DNA of 64,000 nt from Desulfobacteraceae bacterium (GCA_016743945.1 JADGFI010000025.1:1-64000), one strand, 5' to 3'. Shown: positions 44,625 through 54,153, counted from the stretch's first letter. Notes: generated by a model from the letters alone, not told the origin. Numbers and translations: made by a program.

Positions 44625-45718
44625 TTATTGTTTTTTTGCCCATTTGATATTCCTGGGCCCAAGGTTATTTTAAGGTGGTGATACGCTTTTTCAGATGCTC
44701 GTCTACCGCTTGAGGTGCGAAGTGCAAGCCCTATCTTTAATAAAAAGGGTTCCACAACATCCACCAGGGTATCGGTTTCTTCCTGGAGGGTGGCCGAAAT
44801 GGCCTCGATCCCCACAGGGCCTCCATTATAAAAATCTATAATAGTTTTCAAATAACTTCTGTCAAGACGGGTAAGTCCCAGATTATCAATACCCTCAAGA
44901 GCAAGAGCAGCCCCTACGCTCGTTTGTGTCACCTCTCCACTGGATCTTACCTGGGAAAAATCCCTGACACGTTTGAGCAAGCGATTGGCAACCCGGGGGG
45001 TCCCCCTGGATCGCTTGGCAAGTTCTTGTGCGCCACGGTCTGAAATAGGGGTACCTAAAATCTTTGCCGACCGTTTGATGATAACCACCAATTCCTCAAC
45101 TGAATAAAAATCAAGGGTTCGAAATATACCAAACCGGTCCCGCAAAGGCGCTGACAGCAATCCCACCCTTGTGGTGGCACCCACCAGAACAAATTGTTTG
45201 AGCCGGTAACGATGACTTCTGGCATGAATCCCCTTGTCAAAAATAAAATCCACGGCAAAATCTTCCATGGCCGGATACAAAAATTCTTCAACTATCTTTG
45301 GAATCCTGTGAATTTCATCAATAAAAAGGATATCTCCCTCGCCCATGTTGGTCAGGATACCCACCAGATCCCCCCCCTTTTCCAAGGTTGGCCCCGAGGT
45401 AATGGTCAGCTCTTTTCCCATTTCATTGGCAATTATATGGGAAACAGTAGTTTTTCCAAGGCCCGGCGGTCCATGCAGCAAAATATGATCCAGTGGCTCG
45501 TCGCGCATTTTAGCCGCTTGAATGGCTATTTTCAGGGTTTCAACTGCAGCTTGTTGCCCCACATACTCGTCAAAGCTCGTGGGACGAAGGGATACAATAT
45601 CGGCTACCTGATCTTCTCGGGTTTGCTCCGAGGTCACCAATCCCTTTTTATCCGATTGGTTGTCTGATTTATTATCTGATTTATTATCCGAGGAAAAAGA
45701 AAGGATATCATTGCTCAT
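44621..45718 (-). CDS. ruvB: Holliday junction helicase RuvB
   Basis: AAA+ motor of branch migration, 365 residues: LRPTSFDEYVGQ, Walker A GPPGLGKTT near 85, the Walker B DEIHR and the winged-helix end DTLVDVVEPFLLKIG. An N-terminal extension of about 25 residues contains a tandem SDNK repeat not part of the family. It lies 3 bases after ruvA. Confidence 0.96.
   Translation of the reverse strand: MSNDILSFSSDNKSDNKSDNQSDKKGLVTSEQTREDQVADIVSLRPTSFDEYVGQQAAVETLKIAIQAAKMRDEPLDHILLHGPPGLGKTTVSHIIANEMGKELTITSGPTLEKGGDLVGILTNMGEGDILFIDEIHRIPKIVEEFLYPAMEDFAVDFIFDKGIHARSHRYRLKQFVLVGATTRVGLLSAPLRDRFGIFRTLDFYSVEELVVIIKRSAKILGTPISDRGAQELAKRSRGTPRVANRLLKRVRDFSQVRSSGEVTQTSVGAALALEGIDNLGLTRLDRSYLKTIIDFYNGGPVGIEAISATLQEETDTLVDVVEPFLLKIGLALRTSSGRRASEKAYHHLKITLGPGISNGQKNNK
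45647..45691 (-). repeat. 12-bp tandem repeat at the ruvB 5' end
   Basis: Nearly four units of 12 bases encode SDNK-SDNK-SDNQ-SDKK. The repeat lies in the non-conserved N-terminal extension of RuvB. Confidence 0.75.
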
Positions 45719-45721
45719 ATC

Positions 45722-46348
45722 TTACCGCGCCTCTTGATAGATTTCGTCAAACAAACTTTCTGCTGTTTCAATGGCCGGATTACGATCAAAGGCCTCTTTT
45801 ATCAACCGCTTGGCAGAAGCTGTAGAATGCCCAAGCTGATCCACCAGAACATCTTCAACCTGCCGGGAAATTTCTTTGAGACTCGAATCTAAAGGATCTG
45901 GGTTGTTTTGGGATGGGGCTGCCTGATCGATGAAGCTTGTCACTTTTCCATGGAGCGTGGCAATAATCTTTTCCGCAGTTCTCTTCCCAATGCCCGATAA
46001 TTGAGAGAGAAAAGAGACGTCTTTTTCCTCAATGGCCCGGGCGACCTCCCCTACAGGTCGGGTCAGGGCCTTCACCGCCTTCATGGGACCAACGGCAGCA
46101 ACAGAAATAAACAATTGAAAAAACGCCTTGTCCTCGGGGGTTCCAAAACCAATCAATACGGGTTTGGGTTGGCGTTCGGTCACATGGTAATAGATATACA
46201 AAGAAACAACCCCATCCCCGGAGGAGCCTGACTTCACCTGGTCAAGGGTGATAGGGTTCAATAAGATTTCATACCCGACGGACCCGGCCAATAATAAAAT
46301 ACCGTCTGATTCATGTTGGATGATACGCCCTTCAAGATATCCTATCAT
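45722..46348 (-). CDS. ruvA: Holliday junction protein RuvA
   Basis: A 208-residue junction-binding tetramer subunit: MIGYLEGRI start, OB fold, HhH pair (QLSGIGKRTAEKII) and C-terminal RuvB-binding helices. It overlaps ruvC by 4 bases. Confidence 0.96.
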   Translation of the reverse strand: MIGYLEGRIIQHESDGILLLAGSVGYEILLNPITLDQVKSGSSGDGVVSLYIYYHVTERQPKPVLIGFGTPEDKAFFQLFISVAAVGPMKAVKALTRPVGEVARAIEEKDVSFLSQLSGIGKRTAEKIIATLHGKVTSFIDQAAPSQNNPDPLDSSLKEISRQVEDVLVDQLGHSTASAKRLIKEAFDRNPAIETAESLFDEIYQEAR

Positions 46349-46839
46349 AATAGTTTTCCATACCTATAATACCCTGCCAATGCAAGCCCCAATGCATCTG
46401 AAGCATGAAATGGACGAATGGGTTCCCCATGTTTCAACAGGTTTCGGACAGATTTTTCCACCTGGTGTTTATCTGCACTCCCGCTTCCGGTCATTATCTT
46501 TTTTACCTCACGTACCGATATCTCTTCCACACGGATTCCGGCCCTGAAGGCCGCCACCAACAAAACACCGGATACTTTACCGAGCATAATACCCGATCCA
46601 GGGTATTTTTCAAGGGAGTAAATATCCTCAATCACCACTAGGTCGGGTTTTTGCTCTTTAAGAAAATCTGCTATTTTTGAATAAATAAGATTAAGTCTTG
46701 CTGGAGTAGATGCCTTTGAATCGGTTGCAATACTGCCAAAAGAATAACCATTGATATCTCGATTATCTCCTTGTACAACCCCAATACCGGTGCCGGCCAA
46801 CCCCGGGTCAATACCCACAATTTTAATCACAGCACCCAT
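46345..46839 (-). CDS. ruvC: Holliday junction resolvase RuvC
   Basis: Endonuclease with the acidic tetrad seen in VGIDPGLAGTG, LVVIEDIY and the C-terminal HASDALGLAL. Three starts are possible: a TTG at 46863 that overlaps the cpoB stop by 4 bases, an ATG at 46839 and a GTG at 46830 which gives the family's usual short start. I list the ATG. Order ruvC-ruvA-ruvB is standard. Confidence 0.93.
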   Translation of the reverse strand: MGAVIKIVGIDPGLAGTGIGVVQGDNRDINGYSFGSIATDSKASTPARLNLIYSKIADFLKEQKPDLVVIEDIYSLEKYPGSGIMLGKVSGVLLVAAFRAGIRVEEISVREVKKIMTGSGSADKHQVEKSVRNLLKHGEPIRPFHASDALGLALAGYYRYGKLL

Positions 46840-46859
46840 GCATCCTAAGCACCCGGAAA

Positions 46860-47753
46860 TCAATTCAGGCTTTTCAATTTTTTCTGAGCATACTTGGCTT
46901 CATTGGAATCAGGATGCCGCTTTATGAGTTCCTTTAAAATCAGCCTTGCATTTGCAGTTTCACCCAGTTCCGCAAAGGCATATCCCTGTTTTAATCTGGC
47001 AGCTGCCGTCTTGTTTGAGTCTGGATAATTTTCAAGTACTCGCTGATATTCCAGTATCGCTTTTTCATACCATTTTTCAGCATAATAACTGTCCGCAATC
47101 CAAAATCTGGCATTATCCGCATTTTTTGAGTCGGGATATTTATTAATGAAATTTTCAAACTGAATCCTTGCGTTTTCCTTATCTCCCTCATCAAACATTT
47201 TTTTTGCAAGGACATAGGAATCCTGTTCAGAGCCGACTTCAGGCGGGACCAATGACTGCTTATTTGCATCAACCGGCTTGGCCTCCCCGGGTTCGAACCC
47301 CATGTATTTTTCAAGACTGATGACCCGTTCGTAATTGCGGGAAATAGCATTGTCCAGACGTTCCAATCTTTTTTCCAACGCCTCCTGCTGGACCTGACGT
47401 TTGGTTCCGAAATTATGATTTATCTCTTCAATCAAGCCTTCCATCCGTTGGAATTGACTTTTTATCTGTTCAATTTCATCTTTGATTTCAGCGTAATGTT
47501 CCCGGCTAATCTTTGTGGAAGTGTCCAATTTTAACTCAAGACTTTCCAGATCTTCCTGCTGGGAATTTTTATGGGCTCTCGCCTGCTGGGCAGACATCTG
47601 CCGATTATTATCCATCTCTACGGCAGCGAGTCTGTTTTCCAACAATTGGTATTGATCCGGTGTTACGCATCCTGAAACAAGGAATCCTGAAACAAGAACC
47701 CCTAAAATAAAGATCAGTCCAACCCTACACAAAAAAAACTTTTTCATTACCAA
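46860..47753 (-). CDS. cpoB: Tol-Pal accessory protein CpoB/YbgF
   Basis: A lipoprotein version of CpoB: the lipobox FLVSGC ends the signal near residue 29. A long coiled coil (about 40-150) allows trimerisation, and the C-terminal half has TPR repeats (two similar units with ARFWIADSYYAEKWYEKAI and the later KQGYAFAELGETANA). It lies at the end of the tol series and directly before ruvC. Confidence 0.85.
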   Translation of the reverse strand: MVMKKFFLCRVGLIFILGVLVSGFLVSGCVTPDQYQLLENRLAAVEMDNNRQMSAQQARAHKNSQQEDLESLELKLDTSTKISREHYAEIKDEIEQIKSQFQRMEGLIEEINHNFGTKRQVQQEALEKRLERLDNAISRNYERVISLEKYMGFEPGEAKPVDANKQSLVPPEVGSEQDSYVLAKKMFDEGDKENARIQFENFINKYPDSKNADNARFWIADSYYAEKWYEKAILEYQRVLENYPDSNKTAAARLKQGYAFAELGETANARLILKELIKRHPDSNEAKYAQKKLKSLN

Positions 47754-47779
47754 ACTCCAACCCGATCTATACGAATAAA

Positions 47780-47819
47780 TGTCCGGGCACTCGACCTATG
47801 GTTCGTTTATGCCCGGACA
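47780..47819. terminator. Hairpin between pal and cpoB
   Basis: A 10-bp GC-rich stem (47780-47789 with 47810-47819) and a 20-base loop, without a long T tract on either strand. It may partly terminate transcription after pal or protect the tol mRNA end while letting cpoB-ruv be read at a lower level. Confidence 0.5.
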
Positions 47820-47836
47820 AAATCACCTTGTGTCAA

Positions 47837-48415
47837 CTATCTTATAACAAACTGTGCTCGTCTGTTCTTTCTATATGCCTCTTCGGTAGCGCCTGAATCA
47901 AGGGGTTTTTCTTCTCCAAAGCTGACAGTCGTCAATCGAGACCCTGAAATACCCAAATTCACGAGATAATTTTTCACCGCAATTGCCCGACGCTCACCCA
48001 GGGCAATATTATAGTCGGTGGTTCCCCGATCATCACAATGACCTTCAATAACAGCCGCAACACCAGAATTGGTACCCAGCCATTCTGCTTTTTCTTTTAT
48101 TAGCAGTTTTGCCATGGAACTTAATTGGGCACTGTCAAAATCAAAGTGAATATTCTGATTGGAAAAACGATTTTTGGCAGCCAGTATTTTAGCTTCTTTT
48201 AAAGCCTCTTCCTTGGCCACCTGATCCTGCAGTTCCTGAGCTTTGATACGTTCTTGCTCAGCAAGTGCATTCGCTTTTGCTTGTGCTTCCACCGTTGCCT
48301 GGTCTTGGATGGTAGTCCCATCGGACACAACCGTTTTCTTTGCACATGAAACAGTCATAAAAAGCCCTGCCACAAGCAGGGCTACCATAAGATTAATCCA
48401 CAATTTTCTGTTCAT
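47837..48415 (-). CDS. pal: Peptidoglycan-associated lipoprotein Pal
   Basis: The signal ends in a lipobox (MTVSC, Cys near 24), followed by an Ala/Gln-rich helical linker and a C-terminal OmpA domain with IHFDFDSAQL, VIEGHCDDRGTTDYNIALGERRA. It anchors the outer membrane to peptidoglycan. The ATG has AGGAG 5 bases upstream; a GTG one codon earlier is also possible. Confidence 0.94.
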   Translation of the reverse strand: MNRKLWINLMVALLVAGLFMTVSCAKKTVVSDGTTIQDQATVEAQAKANALAEQERIKAQELQDQVAKEEALKEAKILAAKNRFSNQNIHFDFDSAQLSSMAKLLIKEKAEWLGTNSGVAAVIEGHCDDRGTTDYNIALGERRAIAVKNYLVNLGISGSRLTTVSFGEEKPLDSGATEEAYRKNRRAQFVIR

Positions 48416-48451
48416 CACATCTCCTTTGTCAATAAATTTAAATAACTTTCA

Positions 48452-49837
48452 TCAATTTTCAAAACTGGTTGATTTGGACCAACCGGGCTGGCTTTGTTTC
48501 CCTGTCAAGGTTAAAAGACGGCGTTGGTCCGTTCCTGCAGAGGTCATCACAAAAAGCCTTGACACTCCACCCTCCCGGTTGGATGTAAAGACAATCAAAC
48601 TGCCGTCTGGAGACCAGGAAGGGTCTTCATTGTCCTTTTGATCCATTGTCAACTGAACCGGCATTCCAGAGGCAGACGTAAGATTAATAACAAATATATT
48701 AATCTTATTCTTCTCAATGCCCACATAGGCTATTTTCTTACCGTCCGGCGACCATGCCGGTGACGTATTATAGCGACCCTTAAATGTAACCCGCTTCACA
48801 TCACCGGTATCCAAGTCCTTTATATAAATCTGGGGGGTCCCCCCCCTGTTGGAAGTAAACGCAAGCTTCATCCCATCCGGTGAAAAAGTTGGAGAAACAT
48901 TTACTCCTCGACTCTGGGTTATCCTTTTAGTAATTTCTCCCTTTTTGGTCAACAAATAAATTTCTTGATTACCAGAAAAACTTAATGCCCCAGCAAGATT
49001 CAATTGCCCCGGCATCCAATCCGGAGAAATATTGGAACCTTTATAATTAACAATGGCACCCCGGTTTTCTTTGAGATTTTTAATATAGATATCGGGTTTG
49101 CCCTTGGCATAGGACACATAGGCCAGCCAACGCCCGTCAAAGGACCAGTTGGGAGAAAGGCAGATGCTTTTATGATGGGTAATCTGTTTGGGGTTGTGAC
49201 CGTCAAATTCACAGACAAAAATTTCCTTATGCCCCTTTACCGTTGAGACAAAGGAAATTTTACTATTAAAGACCCCCCAGTTGCCGGTCAGTTTATGGGA
49301 AACCTCGCTACAGAACAGATGGATCATCCGTCTTATCTGGGAACTGCCCCCGGTATAAATTTTGCCCACAAGAAGCTTTGAGTTAAAGGCATCAAACAGC
49401 CGAAGCTTCAGGGTTACCTGGTTTCCTCTTTCCTCTATCCCGCCGGTGATCAAAAGGTCTGCCCCGATTGCCGTCCAGTCCTTGAAATTGATCTGCCCTA
49501 GTTGTATCCCCGTCTGGGCCGGATTGGAAAGAAATGCCGCCGGATTCAACACCTTGAGATATCCTGTAAAATCAAGGGCATCCTTTAAAATTTGTTCTGC
49601 ATTTTTCCCGTGATTAACCTCGGCATCGTGACCGTTAAACGCCTTGAACCGGGTTATGGCAATGGGGGTCTTGTTGAGAAACGGATTGCTGATATTGATA
49701 TAATCTACCTCTTTGGCCTGCAAAGGGGCCAGGCAAAAAAAGAAAACCAGCACTGCCACACCAGCCAAAAATATCTGACATCGCAATTGTTGACGGCCCT
49801 TTTCCCCATATATTTTATTCAAACGAATCTCATTCAT
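48452..49837 (-). CDS. tolB: Tol-Pal system protein TolB
   Basis: A periplasmic beta-propeller of 461 residues with a signal peptide ending near AKEVDY. The N-terminal TolB domain is followed by repeats such as SPTFSPDGMKLAFTSNRGG and PSWSPDGSLIVFTSNREGG, five to six blades. It lies one base after tolA. Confidence 0.94.
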   Translation of the reverse strand: MNEIRLNKIYGEKGRQQLRCQIFLAGVAVLVFFFCLAPLQAKEVDYINISNPFLNKTPIAITRFKAFNGHDAEVNHGKNAEQILKDALDFTGYLKVLNPAAFLSNPAQTGIQLGQINFKDWTAIGADLLITGGIEERGNQVTLKLRLFDAFNSKLLVGKIYTGGSSQIRRMIHLFCSEVSHKLTGNWGVFNSKISFVSTVKGHKEIFVCEFDGHNPKQITHHKSICLSPNWSFDGRWLAYVSYAKGKPDIYIKNLKENRGAIVNYKGSNISPDWMPGQLNLAGALSFSGNQEIYLLTKKGEITKRITQSRGVNVSPTFSPDGMKLAFTSNRGGTPQIYIKDLDTGDVKRVTFKGRYNTSPAWSPDGKKIAYVGIEKNKINIFVINLTSASGMPVQLTMDQKDNEDPSWSPDGSLIVFTSNREGGVSRLFVMTSAGTDQRRLLTLTGKQSQPGWSKSTSFEN

Positions 49838-49838
49838 T

Positions 49839-50789
49839 TTATTTTAACCCCTTTGGTGTAAAGCCAACCACAAGATCAAAAGAGGTCATCCCCGGAGGCA
49901 ACTTTGGCAGCGGGTTGGCTCTTTTGATCGCCTTTTTAGCGGATTCATCCAGATAACGATTACCGGATTTTGTTTCATAGGCAATGTCCCGTATCTCACC
50001 ACTTTTTAAAATCTTAATCATCACCCGCACTTCCAGGTTCTGATCCATGCGGGCCAGCATATCATTGAACACCCAATTTTGCTCTATGGCAGATTGTAAG
50101 GCCAATTTATACAAATCCAGGGGGGAATACCCCTGTTTTCCCGCTCCCGTACCCGCCCCTGACCCGCCAGGCCCAATGGTATTATCCGGATTGTCCTTGT
50201 CAGCCGTGGTATCAACGGCAGCCTGCAGTCTGTTCAATGCCTCAAAAATCTGTTTTTCATTCTGTTTTTCTATGGTTTTTGCCAGTTTTTCCCTGGCTTT
50301 TCTCAAGGCCTCTTCCGGATCAACTTTGGGCTTGGACTTGGCCTTGGGTGGCTTTTTTTTGGGAGGCGTTTCTTTTTTCTCCAGGGCCGCCATCCGTTTT
50401 TTTAAATTTTTAGGTTTTGCCTTCAGGCTGATATCCGGCTTTAAGGTGGCAACAGGTTTTGGGATTATTTTGGCGGGCATTTTCTTTTTGGCTGACTCCA
50501 AAGGGACCTTAACAGCCCCGGCAGGGGTATCAACAGAGTCCGGCAGGAAATCGGAATCGGGCACGACCTGGCCGCCAGCAGGCCCGGGAACAAAGGAAAC
50601 CAAATCCACCCGAATCACCCGGGGGAGCGGTTTTGCCATATCAAATTTATTGAGCAGTAACATCCCGGCAAAAAACAATCCATGGACAAAAATAGAGAGG
50701 AGACAAACAACCACAAGCGTTTTTGTGCCCTGATCGGCACGGGCAGAAAAAAAAGTATTTTTATTTCTCAGGTGAGATCTATTCAGCAT
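49839..50789 (-). CDS. tolA: TolA/TonB-type energy transducer
   Basis: One N-terminal helix (about 25-45, with the VHG motif that contacts TolQ), a Lys/Pro-rich periplasmic spacer (about 95-165) and a C-terminal TonB/TolA domain (about 210-316: VRVMIKILKSGEIRDIAY...SAKKAIKRANPLPK). Placement between tolR and tolB identifies it as TolA. Confidence 0.88.
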   Translation of the reverse strand: MLNRSHLRNKNTFFSARADQGTKTLVVVCLLSIFVHGLFFAGMLLLNKFDMAKPLPRVIRVDLVSFVPGPAGGQVVPDSDFLPDSVDTPAGAVKVPLESAKKKMPAKIIPKPVATLKPDISLKAKPKNLKKRMAALEKKETPPKKKPPKAKSKPKVDPEEALRKAREKLAKTIEKQNEKQIFEALNRLQAAVDTTADKDNPDNTIGPGGSGAGTGAGKQGYSPLDLYKLALQSAIEQNWVFNDMLARMDQNLEVRVMIKILKSGEIRDIAYETKSGNRYLDESAKKAIKRANPLPKLPPGMTSFDLVVGFTPKGLK

Positions 50790-50798
50790 GCCGACAGC

Positions 50799-51215
50799 TC
50801 AGGAGGCCTCGTCATCTTCGGGAAGGGTGATCATGCCGAGACTGTCAATTCCCGCCTTTTTTATTTTCGAAATCACGTTGACAACGACACCATAGGGCAC
50901 TTGTTTATCCGCTTTAAGATAAACACTTTTTTTATCAAAATTTTCCAAAACAGCATCCAATTTCTGGGTTAAAAATGCCACACTGACTTCCAGGTCATTA
51001 ATATATACCTTTAAATCGTTGTCTATGGAGATGATCAAATGCTCTTCATTTGACGGCAGGGCCTTGGAAGTTGCAGTTGGCAAATTCACATCCACCCCCT
51101 GGACCATAAGCGGGGTGGTCACCATAAAAATGATTAACAACACCAGCATGACGTCCACAAAGGGTGTCACATTAATCTCAGACATCAACTGATCATTACC
51201 GGATCCCAGCTGCAT
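50799..51215 (-). CDS. tolR: Biopolymer transporter TolR
   Basis: ExbD/TolR family, 138 residues: NVTPFVDVMLVLLIIFMV helix with the proton-handling Asp near 17, then a periplasmic domain with VYLKADKQVPYGVVV. It overlaps the tolQ stop by one base. Confidence 0.93.
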   Translation of the reverse strand: MQLGSGNDQLMSEINVTPFVDVMLVLLIIFMVTTPLMVQGVDVNLPTATSKALPSNEEHLIISIDNDLKVYINDLEVSVAFLTQKLDAVLENFDKKSVYLKADKQVPYGVVVNVISKIKKAGIDSLGMITLPEDDEAS

Positions 51216-51919
51216 TATGCCTCCATCTGTTTTTGAATATCTTTTTCAAAAATATTTAAAAGATCGGAAGAAAAACTTTGAAGTTCTGAATCCATCACCC
51301 GGATGCGGTCTGTAAAATAATTATAGGCAATGACCGCCGGAATTGCCACGGCTAGCCCTGCCGCCGTTGCAATCAGGGCCTCTGAAATCCCCGGTGCAAC
51401 AACCGCGAGACTTGCAGAACCGCTCAACCCGATCCCATGAAAGGTATTCATAATTCCCCACACCGTGCCGAAAAGCCCGATAAAAGGAGCGGTATTTCCA
51501 GCGGTGGCCAGAAAAGGGACCAGCTGGGTCAAGCGCCGAATTTCCACGCCAATGGCGCGTCCCAGGGTTCGTTTCACACTGCCCATTGTCTGTAGATAGG
51601 AAGTTTCAGGCCTCAGGGTGGTTTTGCCCTCTTTTTTATCAGACCGGGCCATTTCCATATAGGCGGTGATAAAAACTCTAGCCAGGGGGCTGGACCTTAA
51701 TGCCTTGGCTTTTGTAAAGGCATCGGCCAGGGTCCGGCACTGCCAGAAAATATCTGTAAAATCGGCTGATTCCCTGTAGGCTGTTCTGATATACCGAAAT
51801 TTTATGAACATGATTGCCCAGGATATAATGGAAAAAAACAAAAGTATGAGCATGACAAATTTCACAACAGGCCCTGCATCATTCAACATGTAAAGCAACC
51901 CAATAGATTCCGACGTCAT
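51215..51919 (-). CDS. tolQ: Biopolymer transporter TolQ
   Basis: ExbB/TolQ family, 234 residues, three helices; the motif TAPFIGLFGTVWGIMNTF lies in the second and ALIATAAGLAVAIPAVIAYNYF in the third. It is the first gene of the tolQRAB-pal-cpoB-ruvCAB series. Confidence 0.94.
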   Translation of the reverse strand: MTSESIGLLYMLNDAGPVVKFVMLILLFFSIISWAIMFIKFRYIRTAYRESADFTDIFWQCRTLADAFTKAKALRSSPLARVFITAYMEMARSDKKEGKTTLRPETSYLQTMGSVKRTLGRAIGVEIRRLTQLVPFLATAGNTAPFIGLFGTVWGIMNTFHGIGLSGSASLAVVAPGISEALIATAAGLAVAIPAVIAYNYFTDRIRVMDSELQSFSSDLLNIFEKDIQKQMEA

Positions 51920-52032
51920 AAAGCCCTCTCTTAAAAATTCATACCGATCACAGGCAGTAACATAGCAAATAAATTTTAATAAATCTATGGGTATGCGCCG
52001 CCAATTTCAAGCAGGCCAAAAATCATAACAAA

Positions 52033-52068
52033 AAAGCCCCTTTACGCATTGGTAAAGGGGCTTTTTTT
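52033..52068. terminator. Bidirectional terminator downstream of groEL
   Basis: A 13-bp stem (52033-52045 with 52052-52064), 6-base loop and T tracts on both strands. It would end groESL transcription before tolQ. Confidence 0.85.
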
Positions 52069-52105
52069 ATTTTGGCTAAAAAAAACGGGTAATGTGGAAT
52101 CTAAC

Positions 52106-53761
52106 TTACATCATTCCGCCCATTCCGCCCATTCCGCCCATTCCGCCGCCGGGCATTCCACCAGGCATTCCACCGCCGGCACCACCTTCTTCAGGTTTAT
52201 CAGCGATCATGGCTTCAGTGGTCAACATGATAGAGGCTACACTGGCAGCATTCTGGAGTGCAAAACGAACCACTTTCTTAGGATCCATAACACCGGCTTC
52301 AATGAGATCTTCATAGACGTCTGTTCTGGCATTGTAACCAAAGGCGCCTTTGCCTTCCATAACCTTGTTAATGACAACAGCACCCTCAACACCGGCATTG
52401 TCTGCAATTTTACGAAGGGGTTCTTCAATGGCTCTGGCAATCACCTGAACACCCAGTTTTTCCTCACCCACCAGATCAAGCTCAGCAAGAGCGGCAATAC
52501 ATCTTACCAATGCCACACCACCGCCAGGAACAATCCCCTCTTCAACGGCAGCACGGGTTGCATTCAATGCATCCTCAACCCGGGCTTTCTTTTCTTTCAT
52601 CTCAGTTTCAGTGGCAGCCCCAACATTAATAACGGCTACGCCGCCAACAAGTTTAGCAAGGCGCTCCTGAAGTTTTTCCTTGTCATAGTCAGAAGAAGTC
52701 TCTTCACTCTGGGCACGGATCATTTTAACCCGACCTTCAAGCGCTTCTCTGGAACCGGCACCATCAACAATAGTGGTATTGTCTTTGTCAATTGTAATGG
52801 ATTTGGCCTGACCAAGATCCTGGAGAGTGATATTCTCAAGTTTGATTCCGACATCTTCGGAAACCACCTGACCACCGGTGAGGATGGCAATATCTTCCAG
52901 CATGGCTTTTCTTCTGTCGCCAAAGCCAGGTGCTTTAACAGCAGCCACGTTCAGCGTACCGCGCAATTTATTGACAACCAAAGTGGCAAGGGCTTCGCCT
53001 TCAACATCTTCTGCAATGATAACAAGGGGTTTTCCGCTTTTTGCAATTTCTTCAAGGACCGGAAGCAGGTCTTTCATGGAAGAGATTTTTTTGTCGCAAA
53101 TCAGAACAAAGGGACTCTCAAAGGCGGCCACCATTTTTTCTGTATTGGTTGCAAAGTAAGGAGACAAGTATCCCCGGTCAAACTGCATACCTTCAACAAC
53201 GTCAAGAGTTGTATCCATGGATTTGGCTTCTTCCACGGTGATAACGCCTTCTTTACCAACCTTGTCCATGGCTTCTGCAATAATATTTCCAATGGTCTCG
53301 TCGTTATTGGCGGAAATAGTACCCACCTGGGCAATATCATTCTGATCCTTGGTGGGTTTTGTCATTTTTTCAAGCTGCCCAACGATGTTGGCAACGGCTT
53401 TGTCAATCCCTCTTTTAATACCCATGGGATTGTTACCGGCAACGACCAATTTTTGGCCTTCTTCGTAAATTGCACGGGCAAGAACGGTTGCCGTGGTGGT
53501 ACCGTCACCGGCCATATCAGATGTCTTGGAAGAAACTTCTTTGACCATCTGGGCGCCCATGTTTTCAAATTTATCTTCAAGATCGATCTCTTTGGCAACG
53601 GTCACACCATCTTTGGTGACATTGGGAGAACCCCAGGATTTTTCAATAACAACATTTCTACCTTTAGGTCCAAGGGTAACAACTACTGCATCTGCAAGGG
53701 CCTGAACGCCTCGAAGCATTGCTTCACGGGCCTTGGCATCAAATAAAATTTCTTTAGCCAT
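52106..53761 (-). CDS. groEL: Chaperonin GroEL
   Basis: A 551-residue chaperonin with all landmarks: VTLGPKGRNVVIEKSWGSP, the ATP site AGDGTTTATVLAR, and a Gly-Gly-Met-rich flexible tail. The plus strand carries a very long antisense frame here, which is a by-product of GroEL codon bias. It follows groES by about 100 bases. Confidence 0.97.
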   Translation of the reverse strand: MAKEILFDAKAREAMLRGVQALADAVVVTLGPKGRNVVIEKSWGSPNVTKDGVTVAKEIDLEDKFENMGAQMVKEVSSKTSDMAGDGTTTATVLARAIYEEGQKLVVAGNNPMGIKRGIDKAVANIVGQLEKMTKPTKDQNDIAQVGTISANNDETIGNIIAEAMDKVGKEGVITVEEAKSMDTTLDVVEGMQFDRGYLSPYFATNTEKMVAAFESPFVLICDKKISSMKDLLPVLEEIAKSGKPLVIIAEDVEGEALATLVVNKLRGTLNVAAVKAPGFGDRRKAMLEDIAILTGGQVVSEDVGIKLENITLQDLGQAKSITIDKDNTTIVDGAGSREALEGRVKMIRAQSEETSSDYDKEKLQERLAKLVGGVAVINVGAATETEMKEKKARVEDALNATRAAVEEGIVPGGGVALVRCIAALAELDLVGEEKLGVQVIARAIEEPLRKIADNAGVEGAVVINKVMEGKGAFGYNARTDVYEDLIEAGVMDPKKVVRFALQNAASVASIMLTTEAMIADKPEEGGAGGGMPGGMPGGGMGGMGGMGGMM

Positions 53762-53790
53762 TTTTTAATATCTCCATCTATTTCTTTAAA

Positions 53791-53874
53791 TTATTCAACC
53801 AATTATTCGGCAAATCAGTCGAGTAATTTAATCATTCGACTGATTTAATGATTCGACTAATTAAATTATTCGAC
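53791..53874. repeat. Repeats and hairpin in the groES-groEL spacer
   Basis: About five spaced copies of a short ATNATTCGAC-like unit, the last of which is the end of groES itself, fill the spacer. Two copies form an inverted repeat (TCAGTCGA at 53815-53822, TCGACTGA at 53836-53843, 13-base loop). It looks like local duplication of the groES 3' end; a role in mRNA processing is possible. Confidence 0.6.
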
Positions 53875-54153
53875 CACACCCAGAACATCATCCTGGCGCA
53901 TGATCACATAATCAATGCCATCAATTTTAACTTCGGTTCCGCCGTATTTGCTGAAAAGAACACGGTCCCCGACTTTTACATCCATGGCCAAAAGCTTTCC
54001 ATCTTCGCCCATACGTCCATTTCCGGTTGCGATCACTTTTCCTTCAGCTGGTTTTTCCTTTGCTGTGTCCGGGATAAAAAGACCCCCTTTGGTTTTTTCA
54101 TCCTCTGCAACGCGTTCAACCAGAATTCTGTCACTTAATGGTCTTAAACTCAT
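53866..54153 (-). CDS. groES: Co-chaperonin GroES
   Basis: A 95-residue co-chaperonin (LRPLSDRILVERV; mobile loop KTKGGLFIPDTAKEKP; VGDRVLFSKYGGTEVKIDG). AAGGAG precedes the ATG. I see no CIRCE element and no clear heat-shock promoter upstream. Confidence 0.97.
   Translation of the reverse strand: MSLRPLSDRILVERVAEDEKTKGGLFIPDTAKEKPAEGKVIATGNGRMGEDGKLLAMDVKVGDRVLFSKYGGTEVKIDGIDYVIMRQDDVLGVVE

Noticed and set aside
50047..50733. 228-codon plus-strand frame
   Set aside because: Antisense to tolA; composition reflects the Lys/Pro repeats of TolA read in reverse.
52049..53746. A 565-codon plus-strand open frame
   Set aside because: It is antisense to groEL over its full length; its residues (Phe/Asn/His-rich) match no family and mirror GroEL codon bias.
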